Position numbers and translations under genes: made by a program. From the NCBI RefSeq assembly GCF_000227135.1, contig NC_018254.1, positions 349,750 to 413,749 on the forward strand: a DNA stretch of 64,000 nt, read 5' to 3'. Positions 9,101-18,940 of this stretch are shown one piece after another. The notes beneath the pieces were generated by a model. The model saw only the letters and a program-made list of their open reading frames with translations, searched no databases and was not told the DNA's origin. The stretch is from Leishmania donovani. Lineage: Eukaryota; Euglenozoa; Kinetoplastea; Trypanosomatida; Trypanosomatidae. Each line of letters begins with the position of its first letter. Position 1 is the first letter of the stretch.

Positions 9101-11760
9101 TTGTCCTCCAGGTCCACCGCGGCAAGCAGCCGCCGGATCGCATCCTCCTTCTCAGACCCCCTCAGCCCCTTGATGGCAGCGTAGTAGTCCAGGTGCTCCC
9201 GCACCGTCAGCTGTGGCCACAGGATGTTGTGCTGCGGACACAGCCCGATCTCCTGCCGCACAGCGCTCAGCTCGTGCCGCACGGAGTGCCCGTACACGTA
9301 GCAGTCGCCGCCGTCAGCTTCCAGCATCCCGGTCATCAGGTTCATCGTCGTCGACTTGCCCGCGCCGTTGTGGCCCAGCAGCACAGAGATCTCGCCCTCG
9401 TTCAGCGACCAGCACAGGTCGTCCACCGCAGCAAACGCCTTGCCGCCGCGCCTGAACGTCTTGCGCAGCCCGCGGATCCGCACCGCCGCAGCCTCCTCCA
9501 CCGCAGGGTCCACCGCCTCGAACACGCCGTCTTCCGCGCGCCCGTCCCCCGGGACGTCGCCGTCGTTGTCGGCGTCGCCCGCGCGGCGTCGGCAGAAGCA
9601 CCACCGCACGGGGTCGATGACGAAGAACAGCGGGTTCTTCGTCGTCCCCCACTCCTTCGGGACCACGCGGTCGAAGTACATCATCAGCAGCAGGTACACA
9701 AAGATGTCCACAAAGAGGAGCACAAACACAACGATCAGTTTCGGCTCGTCGCGGAAGTATGCCAGCGCACCGACTCCGGCGCCGCCATTCACCTCGTGCT
9801 CAAAGAGCAGAGCGAAGCCGACAGCAAAAGCGCTCGGGCCCAGGATCATGATGCCCATCTTGGCGCCCCCGCTGGCTCTTTCCATCGCAAAGAGCGGTAT
9901 CGCCATCGCGAAGTAGATGAGAGGCGCGATGATGGCCGCCAGCCGGGCCTTGCTGAACACAGCCGCAATCGCGCCGGACAGTGCGATGGTGGACCAAGAG
10001 AAGAGCAAGAACATGAAGAAGACGTACCCGGGGCTGCTTTCGGGCAAGTATGTCAAGCGCAGGAGGACCGTGATGATAATGGACACCACAGTGTACCACA
10101 CGCCGTACACCACGAGCCACGCAAGGTACATGGTCCACTCAGAGAGACCCATGATGAGCATGGCCTCCCGAATGCGCAGCTCCTTCTCCACCACAATCCG
10201 CTTCGTCAGCTGCGAAACAGGATACAGGAACCCAAGCACCAAAATCAGCGGCGCCAGGGAGGCACCAGTCAACAAAAAGGAGCTGGTATTGTATGCCTTC
10301 GTGGGCATGGCGGTGTAGGTCAGCGGCTTCGTCGCCGGCTTGCCGAGCACACTCGTGGTGTAGTGATTGTACACGAGCGTCTGCAGCGTTGTGTAGCCCG
10401 AGAAGATGTACGGCGAGTTGGTCGACATGTCCAGCCCGCCAAGGTACCCGCTGAGAATGCTGTCCGACGTCGCTGGCAAGGCCGATGAGTTGACCATGAT
10501 CTTCACGTTGAACGTGTCGGCCGTGTAGCTGTCCAGCTCCACAACGCCCCACGTCGGCGGGTCGTCGTGCGTCAACGACAGTATGTGTGACGTAGCGTCC
10601 GCTGCCGTCGCAAATGTGCCGCCGTACGCGTTGTCGAACAGCTTGGACTGGGTCCGCATGTACGACACCAGCGACTCCACCTCCGGCGTTCGCGGCGCAA
10701 AGTACAGCAGGCCGCCGTAGGAGAACGGCGTTGATGCTCGAATCGACTGATCCATCGCCACCCACTGGCACGCGATGAGTGTGTCCAGGGGCAGCATTGG
10801 CGATGTCGTGAGTGGCAGAGCGCCGAGGAGCTGTGCTACCACGTTTTTGAGAGGCGGGTCGTAGCAGAAGCCAGTCGGGATGCCGCGGCCGTGGGGACAA
10901 TAATACTTTTGTCCCTCCAGACACGGCGTTAAGCCGGCGATGCCGCTCGCCAAGGACGCGTTGTAGCACAGGGAGCTGCTGATGTTGGCGGCCACTTGAA
11001 GCACTGCCAAAGGCCCCAGACTGTTGTAATAGTCGAAATCGTCGGCAGACGTTTTGCCGTAGAGAGCCCATAGCAAGATGGAGCCACCGAGGAAGAAAAT
11101 GGGAATCAAGAACTCGCACAGCGTCGAGCACCAATCTCGCTTCATCAGGATCAACACGCGCAGGATGGTGTGCCCGAGTTGCTGGCAGGATCCACTACGG
11201 CGGCTGTAGGCGGACAAGCTCTCATCAGAATACACGTTGTAGATAGAAGACTGTCGGCGAGGGTATAAGCTGTAGTCATACGAGCCGTAATCGCTGGCGC
11301 CGTGGCTGTGTGTGCCTGTGGAGGCTCTCGCATACGAGACTTGGGATCTCTCCTCTCTCGTAGACTCAGTGGACGACCTGCGGTTTCTGCGTGGCTGCTG
11401 CCGCTGCTTGAGCGAGATGCGAGAACTGCGGCTCTCTGTGTCAAGCATTATGAGCTCCATATCATTGCTGTCAGCATCATCTTTTGCTTCACTGGGAGCC
11501 CCTGCAGTTAACGTGCGTTGTGGTTGGATGTGAGGGCACTGAGCTGCTGCGAGGTACGCCGGCACTGCATATGCAGGTGCAGGCGCTGTGGACAGGTCTT
11601 CGTCGTGCAAGACAAAAGTTGAGACATCGTGAAACATGTCATCCAAATCGACCAGCGGCGATGCCGGCCGTTGCACCGGCGATGGCAGAAAGGCAGGCAA
11701 GTACGCGTTGTACGCATTGGCGTGCGACGATGGAGCCAGTGGGTTTGTAGGTGCACGCAT
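6121..11760 (-). CDS. ABCA-family ABC transporter, full length (1879 aa)
   Basis: A complete ABCA-type transporter with two membrane domains and two ATPase domains in one chain, as usual for the family (1600-2200 residues). Order: Ser/Arg-rich cytosolic leader to about residue 200; first helix about 215-240; large loop to about 490; helix bundle about 495-720 containing the ABCA motif EKELRIREAMLIMGLS; first nucleotide-binding domain with Walker A GHNGAGKST near 795, signature LSGGQ near 894 and ILDEPTAGMD; second membrane domain from about 1140 to 1480; second nucleotide-binding domain with GTNGAGKTT near 1578, signature LSGGN near 1678 and FFDEPSAGMD. Known family members export or flip phospholipids and sterols; in Leishmania some ABCA proteins affect phospholipid traffic, but the substrate of this one cannot be read from sequence. 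A near-identical loop segment occurs in the next ABCA gene to the left. The first ATG of the frame was taken as the start. Confidence 0.95.
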   Translation of the reverse strand: MRAPTNPLAPSSHANAYNAYLPAFLPSPVQRPASPLVDLDDMFHDVSTFVLHDEDLSTAPAPAYAVPAYLAAAQCPHIQPQRTLTAGAPSEAKDDADSNDMELIMLDTESRSSRISLKQRQQPRRNRRSSTESTREERSQVSYARASTGTHSHGASDYGSYDYSLYPRRQSSIYNVYSDESLSAYSRRSGSCQQLGHTILRVLILMKRDWCSTLCEFLIPIFFLGGSILLWALYGKTSADDFDYYNSLGPLAVLQVAANISSSLCYNASLASGIAGLTPCLEGQKYYCPHGRGIPTGFCYDPPLKNVVAQLLGALPLTTSPMLPLDTLIACQWVAMDQSIRASTPFSYGGLLYFAPRTPEVESLVSYMRTQSKLFDNAYGGTFATAADATSHILSLTHDDPPTWGVVELDSYTADTFNVKIMVNSSALPATSDSILSGYLGGLDMSTNSPYIFSGYTTLQTLVYNHYTTSVLGKPATKPLTYTAMPTKAYNTSSFLLTGASLAPLILVLGFLYPVSQLTKRIVVEKELRIREAMLIMGLSEWTMYLAWLVVYGVWYTVVSIIITVLLRLTYLPESSPGYVFFMFLLFSWSTIALSGAIAAVFSKARLAAIIAPLIYFAMAIPLFAMERASGGAKMGIMILGPSAFAVGFALLFEHEVNGGAGVGALAYFRDEPKLIVVFVLLFVDIFVYLLLMMYFDRVVPKEWGTTKNPLFFVIDPVRWCFCRRRAGDADNDGDVPGDGRAEDGVFEAVDPAVEEAAAVRIRGLRKTFRRGGKAFAAVDDLCWSLNEGEISVLLGHNGAGKSTTMNLMTGMLEADGGDCYVYGHSVRHELSAVRQEIGLCPQHNILWPQLTVREHLDYYAAIKGLRGSEKEDAIRRLLAAVDLEDKEHYMSKALSGGQKRKLSVAVAFVGGSRLVILDEPTAGMDVGARRHTWSLLKEMAKWHTILLTTHFMDEADLLGDTVAIMSKGRLQCAGSNMFLKSKLGVGFVLTMSVVSHARRGPIEQMVQALVPAAEAIGSGAGEVAYRLPMASKPMFPDLLCAVEEGIPGLGINAYSLSATTLEEVFIKIAEGPDAERDADALAAKEKAEATDAVWNVEMEKGRWARRRLQFRAMMVKRLWNALRDRRTQFFQIVCPVACVLLAMLLTLVRLFSTPTIVLSSDVYGTAVDIPLANCEGVLDVTTPFSTKAHMDIWTDVPDASAFSTKLNRTYQTHAKERYGGVSCAAAGSGELYHSVFYNTSALHEVAIETANVFAAHLRVATGRDNVSVTTAVASLPKTSQQRAVESSLYAMMIAVIIMIPFTFIPSTFVGWIVRERECKARHLQNISGLSFYIYWLSNFLFDLCSYIVTMCLVIVVFLAFGRDEYVAVNNIGATFVVFLLYGVSGILMAYALSFAFDNHSTAQNVVMLVNFIVGFLLVLAVSALSLKESTRNLAEVLRWIFRIVPSYCVGEAINNLASLKVTRAFGIDTSTWDMDVVGWVCVYMAIEIPVFLFITLFIDHPGRRQRSQRLFHNPDGAAEVIEDEDEDVAAERRAVLEGGEREGDLVRVLNLRKEYPNGKVAVRNIALGVRPGEVFGFLGTNGAGKTTTISILCQEFYPTSGRAYVCGNDIVTESSEALRCIGYCPQFDACLDLLTVEEHLYLYAGVRGISSRACDRVVRGLMKLCGLTEYRRTKSHELSGGNRRKLSVAVSLIGGPRVVFFDEPSAGMDPVARRGLWNAIETVADNCSVVLTTHHLEEVEALAHRVAIMVDGTLRCIGDKTHLKQKYGTGFEVAVRVADESPEVMAGVELFFEEEFPSSKLTEVRAGRFTYQLPNTVRLSSVFTALEQQKEKLQIRDYSVSQTSIEQVFMRISEKAELEHEEEHRQRMESKKSCCRCC

Positions 11761-11939
11761 CGTGCTCTCTATGGACGGCGGAGAGTCGAGGCGAAAGAAC
11801 AGGAAACGCCCAGCTCAGTCGATAGGGAAGCTAGGGAAATGTAGCACACAAACTTCTGCAGTCGGAGAGGGGAGGGTGCAAAGAGCGAAGAGGGGGAAGT
11901 AGCTCCGGGTAAGTGTAAGGGCGCGACGTCGACGCAACG

Positions 11940-11992
11940 CTCGCCGCGCAACGGTGACAGGCAAAGCAAAAAAAAAAAGAAAAGAAAAAAGG
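11940..11992 (-). promoter_or_regulatory. Candidate trans-splice acceptor of ABCA mRNA
   Basis: On the transcribed strand a long T/C run (plus-strand purine run about 11961-11992) is followed by the first AG at 11941-11940, giving a 5' UTR of roughly 180 bases. This is the usual kinetoplastid arrangement, where the spliced leader joins the first AG after a polypyrimidine tract. Inferred from sequence only. Confidence 0.4.
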
Positions 11993-12773
11993 GTAGCACC
12001 GTCGTCCAAGTCCGCACAAGTAAAGCAAGCAGGAGCGGGTGAAAGAGAAGAGGGCGAGTGCCGAGACTTGTGGGCCTGCGCCTGAACGCACGCACACGTA
12101 AAGCGCAGCTGCAAAGGCGGAAAGCGGCGCGTGTGAGTGGGCAAAAGAAAAAGAGCGCGACACAAGTCCGAAAAAAAAATGTTCCACAGTGCTAGCGTGT
12201 TTTGTAGCAGCAGTGACGTTGCTATCCCTTACCCCAAACCACGTGCACGAGGAAGCGAATCGGCTTGACACGCTGCCCTCCACGTATTGTCACGTCGTCG
12301 ACTGCACACACGCAAGCAAAGAGTCGCCGCCCGGAGCAAGGCCAGCGAACACAAGAGCACACAGGAGAAAACAAAGAGTGAGAGAGGGCACACGCACCTA
12401 CGCCCACAAGCGAATCACCGACTGAAGAAATATTGCAGAAAAAAGAGGAGGAGAATGTGGTGAGTGGGGTGGTGGCAACAAAACCAAGAAACGTAGAAGA
12501 AGCGTCAACAATCACAAACAAGGAAAGGGAAGCGCGAAGGCATAAGAAGCGGTGGCGGGTTTGACGCGCGCGCACGCTGTGAGGCAATACAGAAATCAAG
12601 TGAGCTACAAGGGGAAGCAAGATAACGTATATAAATATATATAGAGAGAGAGAGAGGGGGGGCGGTGATAACCGGTTAAAAATATGGCGCTCAGGAGAGA
12701 CAACGAGCAAACCACGACCAACAACAACAACAACGACTATGGCGAAAAGTCAAAGAGGATGGCACCACCCCAC

Positions 12774-12816
12774 CACACGCACACGCACACGCACACGCAC
12801 ACGCACACGCACACGC
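12774..12816. repeat. CACACG hexamer tandem repeat
   Basis: About seven copies of the six-base unit cacacg in tandem, in an untranslated region. Confidence 0.9.
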
Positions 12817-14029
12817 GCACACAGTCGTAGGCGAGATCGCGGAGATGAGGGGAGAGAGGCGGGGGCAAAGAGGGCGCAGAGCAGAGCGCTGTACACATAG
12901 AGACTTACGTTGAATACATAAATGCAGATAACACATGCACACACTGAGACGCTTCAATGTGGGAGAGGAGGTGGGGAAGGAGGAGAACGAGCACCGTTGC
13001 AGGATGAGGAGCGTGGGCGGATAATGAGAATACACACACGCACAGACGCAGACAGAAACGAAACGTCGGAGAGAGCAAGAACCACGCGAGCTCCACCCCA
13101 CTTGGAGGAAGACGAGCACAAAAAAAATTATATATATATATATAGAACGGAAGAGACGTGGAGACGCTCGAGGCAGAGAGATGGGCAGTGGAGGGTGTTG
13201 TCACGGATGAGCAGCGCCGATTTGTTCGTCTTCTTCGCTGCTTCTTTTTTCCTTACTTTCAGGGCCGCGGAAGCACAAAAGGATCTTCACGCGTGCAACG
13301 TTACGTGCCCCGTCACTGTCCTCGCTGTCTGTCCGCGCTTGCGTGTTTGGTGAAAGACGGGTGGAGGGGGCGGGGTACCTTTGCGTCCTATAACGTGCCG
13401 GCGGTGAGGAAGTCGGAGTCGATGTTACCGTGTGCGAGACTAGTGGTGCGCGGCCAATTGTATGCACCTCTCGTTGACAACGTGTGTGTTTGGGTGGGGA
13501 GGGGGGGGGGCTGTTTCGGTTAGGCAAGGAAGTTCGTCGAATTCGTTGCGGCAGCGGAGTCTGTAGGGGTGATGGACGCACGGAAAAGACATACAAACGG
13601 ACACGTCAGTGAAGCGACAATTTTGTTGTGAGGAGAGGTGCGCCAAGGATAACTTGTGTGATTCGTGATCCGCTACACGCCTGCCTTTTTTCTTTGTATG
13701 TAACGTGGAGAACCGCAGTGCGTTTAGCGCATGTTGTGTGCAGGTGAGGGCGTGCACAGTGTTCAACAAGTTAGAACGAGTGCAGGAGAGAGAAGCAGCA
13801 CGAGTAGTGGCAACAAAAAGAGGGCAGACACATGCGACAAACACGACACGGTGCGCTGACCGGAGGGGGTGCAATGAAGAAGCCCTTTCCATTTTGGGAC
13901 ATCCCCAGCATCTGTGTTCCTTTCGACCTCAACAAGACGCAGCGCATCAGCTGTTGAAATAGAGCTCAGGTATATCTTTTTTTTCTTTTCTGGATACGCA
14001 CACATCCCCCGGATGACGGAGATGATAGA

Positions 14030-14070
14030 ACCCCTCAGTGCGTCATGTCGCAGGGCCCAGCACGCACCCC

Positions 14071-14102
<32 letters not shown>

Positions 14103-14560
14103 GCTGTGGGGAAGCGAGCCAGCCCCCCAACCCCTATACCCCTGCCAAGTGCCCCAGCCACCTCGGGTGGTGGCGGGGCCCAGCACCGACGACGTAGGGG
14201 AGGTCAGAGCGATGTATCGCTGCTGATGTCGCTGGTGAGGTTGTGGAGGGCGTGGCGCCGGAGCGGCCAGCGTGGCTCGAACACATCTCCCCCCTCTCCC
14301 TCCCCCTCCGGGGCCCTCACTCTGCCCAGCGGTGCAGGGAGCCTGCACCACTCTCAAGGAGGGTGCGGCTGTGTAGCGCTTGGGACGGAGGCCGTACCCA
14401 GATGGCTGTGTTGGCGCAGTGCTGTACCGCTTATGCCTACCGCTGCCTCGCGCCAGGCCATGTGGGCCGGTGTGACGGGGCCGGCTGGAGGGGAGTGGAG
14501 TGGCGTGCAGCTCGCGTTGCATGGACAGAGCAAGGGGCACACGCGGAAACGAGACTTCTA
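14030..14560 (+). mobile_element. SIDER2-like retroposon copy A (boundaries approximate)
   Basis: About 440 bases here are nearly identical, in inverted orientation, to 38.3-38.76 kb, and weaker similarity extends the match to roughly 530 bases. Length, dispersal, location in a presumed 3' UTR and lack of coding capacity fit SIDER2, the abundant short degenerate retroposon of Leishmania. A GT tract lies inside it (14075-14102). If the strand given is the element's sense strand, it is antisense to transcription here. The name is inferred from these properties, not from a consensus search. Confidence 0.6.
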
Positions 14561-14793
14561 CACGCACAAAAAGGGGCATCGTCGCCCTGGCACCCGTGAG
14601 CGTCGGAAGTGTCTGCAACACTCTCGGCATGGCGCTAGTTGTTTTTGTTTTCTTTCTTTCGCTGGGCTTGCCTCGGTGTTGTGTCGGCACGGAGACCAGC
14701 TGGGCGGCATCTCGACGGATCAGCATCCATCTCCACGTTGCCCTTTCACTCTTCACCGGTACCAAAGCAGCTCTGCGAGGCCTGCATGTCGTT

Positions 14794-15636
14794 TTAGCGC
14801 ATACGATGCATGACGAGGACGGCTGAGGGTACATCGATGCGATCGTAGGCCCAGCCCTTCTGCTGCTCCGCCCGCTGGCGGCGCTCCTCGTCGGCGGTGA
14901 CGCCGGCAAGCGTATGCGTCAGCAAACTCGCGATCGGCAGCGCAGGCGTCCCCGTTGCCTGAGATGCAGACGCAGGAAACGACTCAGCGGTGGCACGCGC
15001 CGGCTCGGGAGACTTTGCCGCGTCGCTCATAATTGGGGAGGAGTTCAAAGGAGGTGCTGCTGGTGGCACAGTGATACCTGCCGTCTTGGCACTGACGTGC
15101 ACAACGGCACGATTTGTGACGGATACGCCTTCGCCAGCCACCTCAGTCCACTGCCCCTCGAAAAGCATTTCATGTGGGGTGCCGCCGTTCAGCAAGAGTC
15201 GCGGCGCATCCGTCTCTAGCGTCCCTGATATAAAGACCGCGGCTTCCGGGGCGAAGGCGGCGTCGGCAGTATCGTGCGGCGAGGTGGCCGGAGGCGCGCC
15301 ACTACGGAAAGTGGTGTCTGATAACGCGCTTACAAGACTTGCCGAAGCCTTGGCAGCATCGCCGGATGTGGCGGGCTGCGGGTCTCGAGTACGCTCGCAC
15401 ACGCGTACGTGTCGGAAGAAGTCAAAGCAGGGAAAGCGCACAAGCACCGTATGTGTCTCTTCCACCTCGCAGATTTCCTCAATGACGGACGCGTGAAGCG
15501 GCAGTCCGACATCGACACCCTTGACCAGCCGGCGCGGTTTGTGCACTGTACTCGTCGCAGCGCTGCCGGGGTCACTGGGCCCTACGCGGCTACCTCCTAC
15601 CTCTGCCTCCGTGTCCTCTTCTCGCCCACGCTTCAT
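14794..15636 (-). CDS. Conserved protein, possible TFIIIC tau55/GTF3C6-like barrel (280 aa)
   Basis: The protein begins with a charged, low-complexity leader, followed by residues about 50-80 with alternating hydrophobics (THTVLVRFPCFDFF) and, after a disordered insert, about 130-170 with GTLETDAPRLLLNGG then MLFEGQWTE. That second pattern (LDT-x-P-x-x-x-ING, then F-x-GEW-E) resembles the triple-barrel domain of the TFIIIC subunit tau55/GTF3C6, which helps recruit RNA polymerase III. The match is by eye and modest. The C-terminal third is Ala/Pro/Ser-rich, ending in a Glu/Arg/Gln-rich helix-like stretch. Start is the first ATG. A SIDER2-like element lies about 230 bases downstream of the stop. 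If the resemblance fails, it is a protein of unknown function. Confidence 0.85.
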   Translation of the reverse strand: MKRGREEDTEAEVGGSRVGPSDPGSAATSTVHKPRRLVKGVDVGLPLHASVIEEICEVEETHTVLVRFPCFDFFRHVRVCERTRDPQPATSGDAAKASASLVSALSDTTFRSGAPPATSPHDTADAAFAPEAAVFISGTLETDAPRLLLNGGTPHEMLFEGQWTEVAGEGVSVTNRAVVHVSAKTAGITVPPAAPPLNSSPIMSDAAKSPEPARATAESFPASASQATGTPALPIASLLTHTLAGVTADEERRQRAEQQKGWAYDRIDVPSAVLVMHRMR

Positions 15637-16425
15637 CGAATGTAAGGAGCTCCGCAGAAGAAAAGCTGGGAGAATAGGAAGCGCGTGGGCGTGCCTGTGA
15701 CCCTACAGGTGTGTGTGGGGAGGGAAGAAGTGGCGTGTGCCACGCAACACGTGCGCACTGTCCGTGGGAAGGCGAGAAAGAAGCGACGCTAAAACAAAGA
15801 GGAAGTCGTCGCCGCCTGTCCTCCCCCCCCCCCGGCCGTATCTTGTAGAGAAGCTGTTGTCGCGCACGGGCCGATCAAGCCTTCGTGGAGGTACAACACT
15901 GGAAGTAAGGCGGTGGCTCTTCGTCTCCCAAGTGAGCAAAGAAGGCGGTAGGTAGACAGAGTGTCAGCGAGTTATCGATGCATGCTGTGCAGCGGTCCGC
16001 AAACGCATTCTCGCCACTCATAGGCGCGTGACGAAATAAGAGTCTGCCGTGCATCCTCTGCGTCCATCTGCACCTGTGGGTGAACTTCACGTTTGGGCAT
16101 TGTTCATTTCCTTTCGCAGTTTGTTTGATCGTCGATCACAAGCCTGAGTCCCTGCATCACTCTCCGCAGACAGTAACCCTAGTCTTCACGCATACATCGA
16201 ATGGGTTATGCGCGCCGTGTACGATGAGCGCGCGTTGCTCAGCTCTCCCCCTCTTGATCGCTGTCCACTCCTGCTGACTGAGCTGGCGGAGTTGTCTTCT
16301 CTTTCCCTTATACGTGCTCGCGATGCGTTTGCTTACGTGAGGAAGAGGTGTGCAGAGGTGGCACACACGCGCACAAACACACACACAAGACTTCCCTCAT
16401 CTTGAGCATCACGGAGTCCCAGAGG
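15637..16425. other. Intergenic region
   Basis: No gene seen; a poly-C run near 15824-15834 and mixed sequence that should hold the 3' UTR of the TatD-type gene and the 5' UTR of the next gene. Confidence 0.7.
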
Positions 16426-17565
16426 TCACAGGTGGAAAAGACGTTTGCAGTTCTCATACACGGCAGCAACCAGAGTCGCCTCATCCATCCTTGACAACGG
16501 ATCCTCCGGTGAAGTGGCTGACGCCTTCGCGCAGCCGAGATACTCCTCCATGACCTGAACGAGATGGCAAGGCTCGTTGCGCCGCTCCAGGCAGGCGCCC
16601 ATCTCAAACGGCTTCTTGCGCTTGATCGTCTTGAAGACGGTGCGCACAAACTGCGCGCCGTAGTCCTTCGACCGCACGTCGCACCACGGGGCGTCCGTCT
16701 CGAACATTAGCCGACTCAGCGGAATCAGAGCTACCTGCGCGGCCAGGGATGCCTCTCGGAAGGCGCTGCAGTTCAGGCTCAAGTACAGCCCCATCGACAG
16801 CAGTGCCTCCTGCTCCTCCAGTGTGCCGTTAAAGCTGTGCACGACGCCGCGCAACTGCGCATGGGGCAGCGGTGCGGAGGCGTCTGCATTATCAGCCACT
16901 GCCTCAGTTGCGGCTGCATCAGAGGCGATGCGCGCCCATGTGTCTTGCAGGTGGGACACAAACTTCATGCCGCACGCGCGTGAGTGGAAGAGGAAGGGCA
17001 GCTGCAGCGGCGCAAAAGCAGCGAGCTGGCGTGCAAAGTACTTCTCCTGTACCTCACGCGGGCAGCAGGCGACCTCGGCATAGTCGATGCCGATCTCGCC
17101 CATCGCCACAACCACGTCGCGATTTCTAGTCGCGAGGTCCACCAAGTAATCTAAGCGCTCCTGTGCCCACGCTTCCTCCTGCTCCGCCGTCATCGCGGCC
17201 GCTGGCCTCTCGTGGTGTGGCATCACCACCGACGCGGCGCTTTCGGCGACCCGTTGCACTTCGTCGCGGTCCAGAGGACGGAGAAACTCGCCACAGTGCG
17301 CCGGGTGCACCCCAACGGTGCACAGCAGCCGCCGATCGGAGTATCGCCGACAGAGCGCGATGGCCTTGACGCTCTGGGCAAGGCTGGTGCCGGTGATTAT
17401 GATCTGCTGCACATTGCGCTCCTGCGCGCGGACCAAAACGTAGTCGAAGTCGTCGTCGTGAAGGCGGTTGCCCTTCCAGTCCACCCCGCGAAAAACACAG
17501 TCGGTCAGGTTCGCGGCCACATCCACAAGGTACGGCGGAGTGCGTACTGGAACCGCCGCAGGCAT
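16426..17565 (-). CDS. TatD-family metal-dependent deoxyribonuclease (TATDN1 type, 379 aa)
   Basis: A TIM-barrel metal nuclease of the amidohydrolase superfamily. Visible motifs: NLTDCVFRG near residue 12 (the eukaryotic TATDN1 replacement of the bacterial HxH motif), GVHPAHCGEF near 84, MGEIGIDY near 154, FHSRACG near 193, VVHSFNG near 243 and FETDAPWCDVR near 287, which supply the conserved metal ligands. Eukaryotic TatD proteins degrade DNA 3' to 5' and are linked to apoptosis-like DNA fragmentation and repair. The frame is open for 116 more codons upstream, but that extension is hydrophobic then basic and unlike the family, so the ATG at 17563-17565, a few residues before the first motif, was chosen. 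An extended N-terminus cannot be excluded. Confidence 0.92.
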   Translation of the reverse strand: MPAAVPVRTPPYLVDVAANLTDCVFRGVDWKGNRLHDDDFDYVLVRAQERNVQQIIITGTSLAQSVKAIALCRRYSDRRLLCTVGVHPAHCGEFLRPLDRDEVQRVAESAASVVMPHHERPAAAMTAEQEEAWAQERLDYLVDLATRNRDVVVAMGEIGIDYAEVACCPREVQEKYFARQLAAFAPLQLPFLFHSRACGMKFVSHLQDTWARIASDAAATEAVADNADASAPLPHAQLRGVVHSFNGTLEEQEALLSMGLYLSLNCSAFREASLAAQVALIPLSRLMFETDAPWCDVRSKDYGAQFVRTVFKTIKRKKPFEMGACLERRNEPCHLVQVMEEYLGCAKASATSPEDPLSRMDEATLVAAVYENCKRLFHL

Positions 17566-18940
17566 GACATCACTGGAGAGGGTCGGGATACGGGTGCGTA
17601 TGCGTGTGCTTCTACGTGTGGAAGCCCGTACAGTGAACCGATAATCGAGCGCCTCTGGTGTGCAGGCGCCTCTACGTGGCGTGCGAACGCCTTTGACTCG
17701 AAGCGGCGCTGGGCAAGGGGAAAGGGATTCAAGGGTGTGCACAGTGCACGCCACGTGTGCGGCAAGCAGCGAAAACACTAAAGAAAAGGCATAGAATGAC
17801 GGACAATGAAAGGGCAGGGTGCAGGAAAAGAGCTGGTCGCCCTCGGCGAGATGATGGACAAAGACGGAGGAAAGGCGCACAAGGAGGGCGTCACATATAA
17901 GGCCCAACGGCACTCGTCAGTCTCAATAGACGCACATGCGCACGGATAGAGCAACAGCCGCGTTTGACCCCACGGACGAGTCTGCAGGGCCGCACAGCCG
18001 GCATGAAAGGCATCTGTGCACTCTTGCGATTGCCAGAGGTGGTACACACGCAGCACATGCTGGCTTCTCGCTCAAGGTGTGTGTGCGTGTGTGCGCCGCC
18101 TGTGCCCATGGGCGCTAGCACCTTCCCCCTCCCTAGCCCATCCTGCGTCCGTGTGATACGGTCCACACACTCCACTAGACAGTGAAGGAGCAGTGAAAAG
18201 GGTAGCTTCACGACATCTTGGCATCAGCGGCCTCGTGTGTGGCCTGCTGGCAGTGTGTGCGTGTGTGCATCGTTTCAGCGTCTTTCTGCGTGTGTGTGTG
18301 TGTGTGTGTGTGTTCGTTCACGTAGCCGAAAGCGGCTCACAACGAAGACGTGAGAAACAACATATAAAGAAACGCAAGTGCATGGCAAGGGCTCAACAGA
18401 GGCGCAGCCCAACCAACGCCAAGCAGCGCAGTTGCACAAGAACCCCAGGCACGGGAGAAGCAGCGCGAACCTCTCGCCACGGCAGTGGGAAGGGGGGGGG
18501 AGCAGCCAGAGCAGCTTTGGGGCGGCCAACAAGTTCAGCGGTACAGGTACACGGAGCACACGTCTGCGTGTGCAAGAGACAAAGGCGAAAGGGCGCAAGA
18601 CAAAATGCGAGGCGGTGGGCGACAGCATCGAGAGAGCGGCAACGCAGCAGCCGCAGCGTAGGGGGTAGACGATCTATACCAGGGACAGCGAAGATCAGCA
18701 CGAAAGCACATGAGAAGAGCGCGGGAGGTGAGGCGGGGGAAGCAGACAGCATGACACCAACATGCGCGCGCATGTGCACACATGCAAACATCCATACTTT
18801 GACGATGCAACGAGCGGACAAGGAGCGACGCACAGCGGTCAGCTGCAGTAGCGCGGTTGGCGAGCTGCTAAAGGAGCGCTGCGGATGCGCTTGCCGTCCT
18901 CCTCCAGCCGCCACTGCCTGTGCCGCCGACTGCATTTCAC
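17566..18940. other. Intergenic region
   Basis: Contains a GT microsatellite (18290-18313) and plus-strand purine runs. No gene recognised. Confidence 0.7.

Larger units (their letters stand above)
11761..14793. other. 3-kb intergenic region upstream of ABCA
   Basis: No gene recognised. It contains the presumed splice-acceptor region of the ABCA mRNA, a CACACG hexamer repeat, a short TA tract near 13127-13143, and a SIDER2-like element that would lie in the 3' UTR of the gene at 14794-15636. Short open frames on both strands lack any conserved look. Confidence 0.75.

Noticed and set aside
7990..10488. 832-codon plus-strand open frame
   Set aside because: Codon-aligned antisense of the ABCA gene; rich in His, Arg, Val and Leu as such shadows are in this genome, with no domain.
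12774..12816. Regular short repeat considered as a CRISPR-like array
   Set aside because: Units are six bases with no spacers, in a eukaryotic genome; a simple microsatellite.
17566..17913. 116-codon N-terminal extension of the TatD protein
   Set aside because: Hydrophobic and Arg-rich, not family-like; the internal ATG at 17565 fits TATDN1 length.
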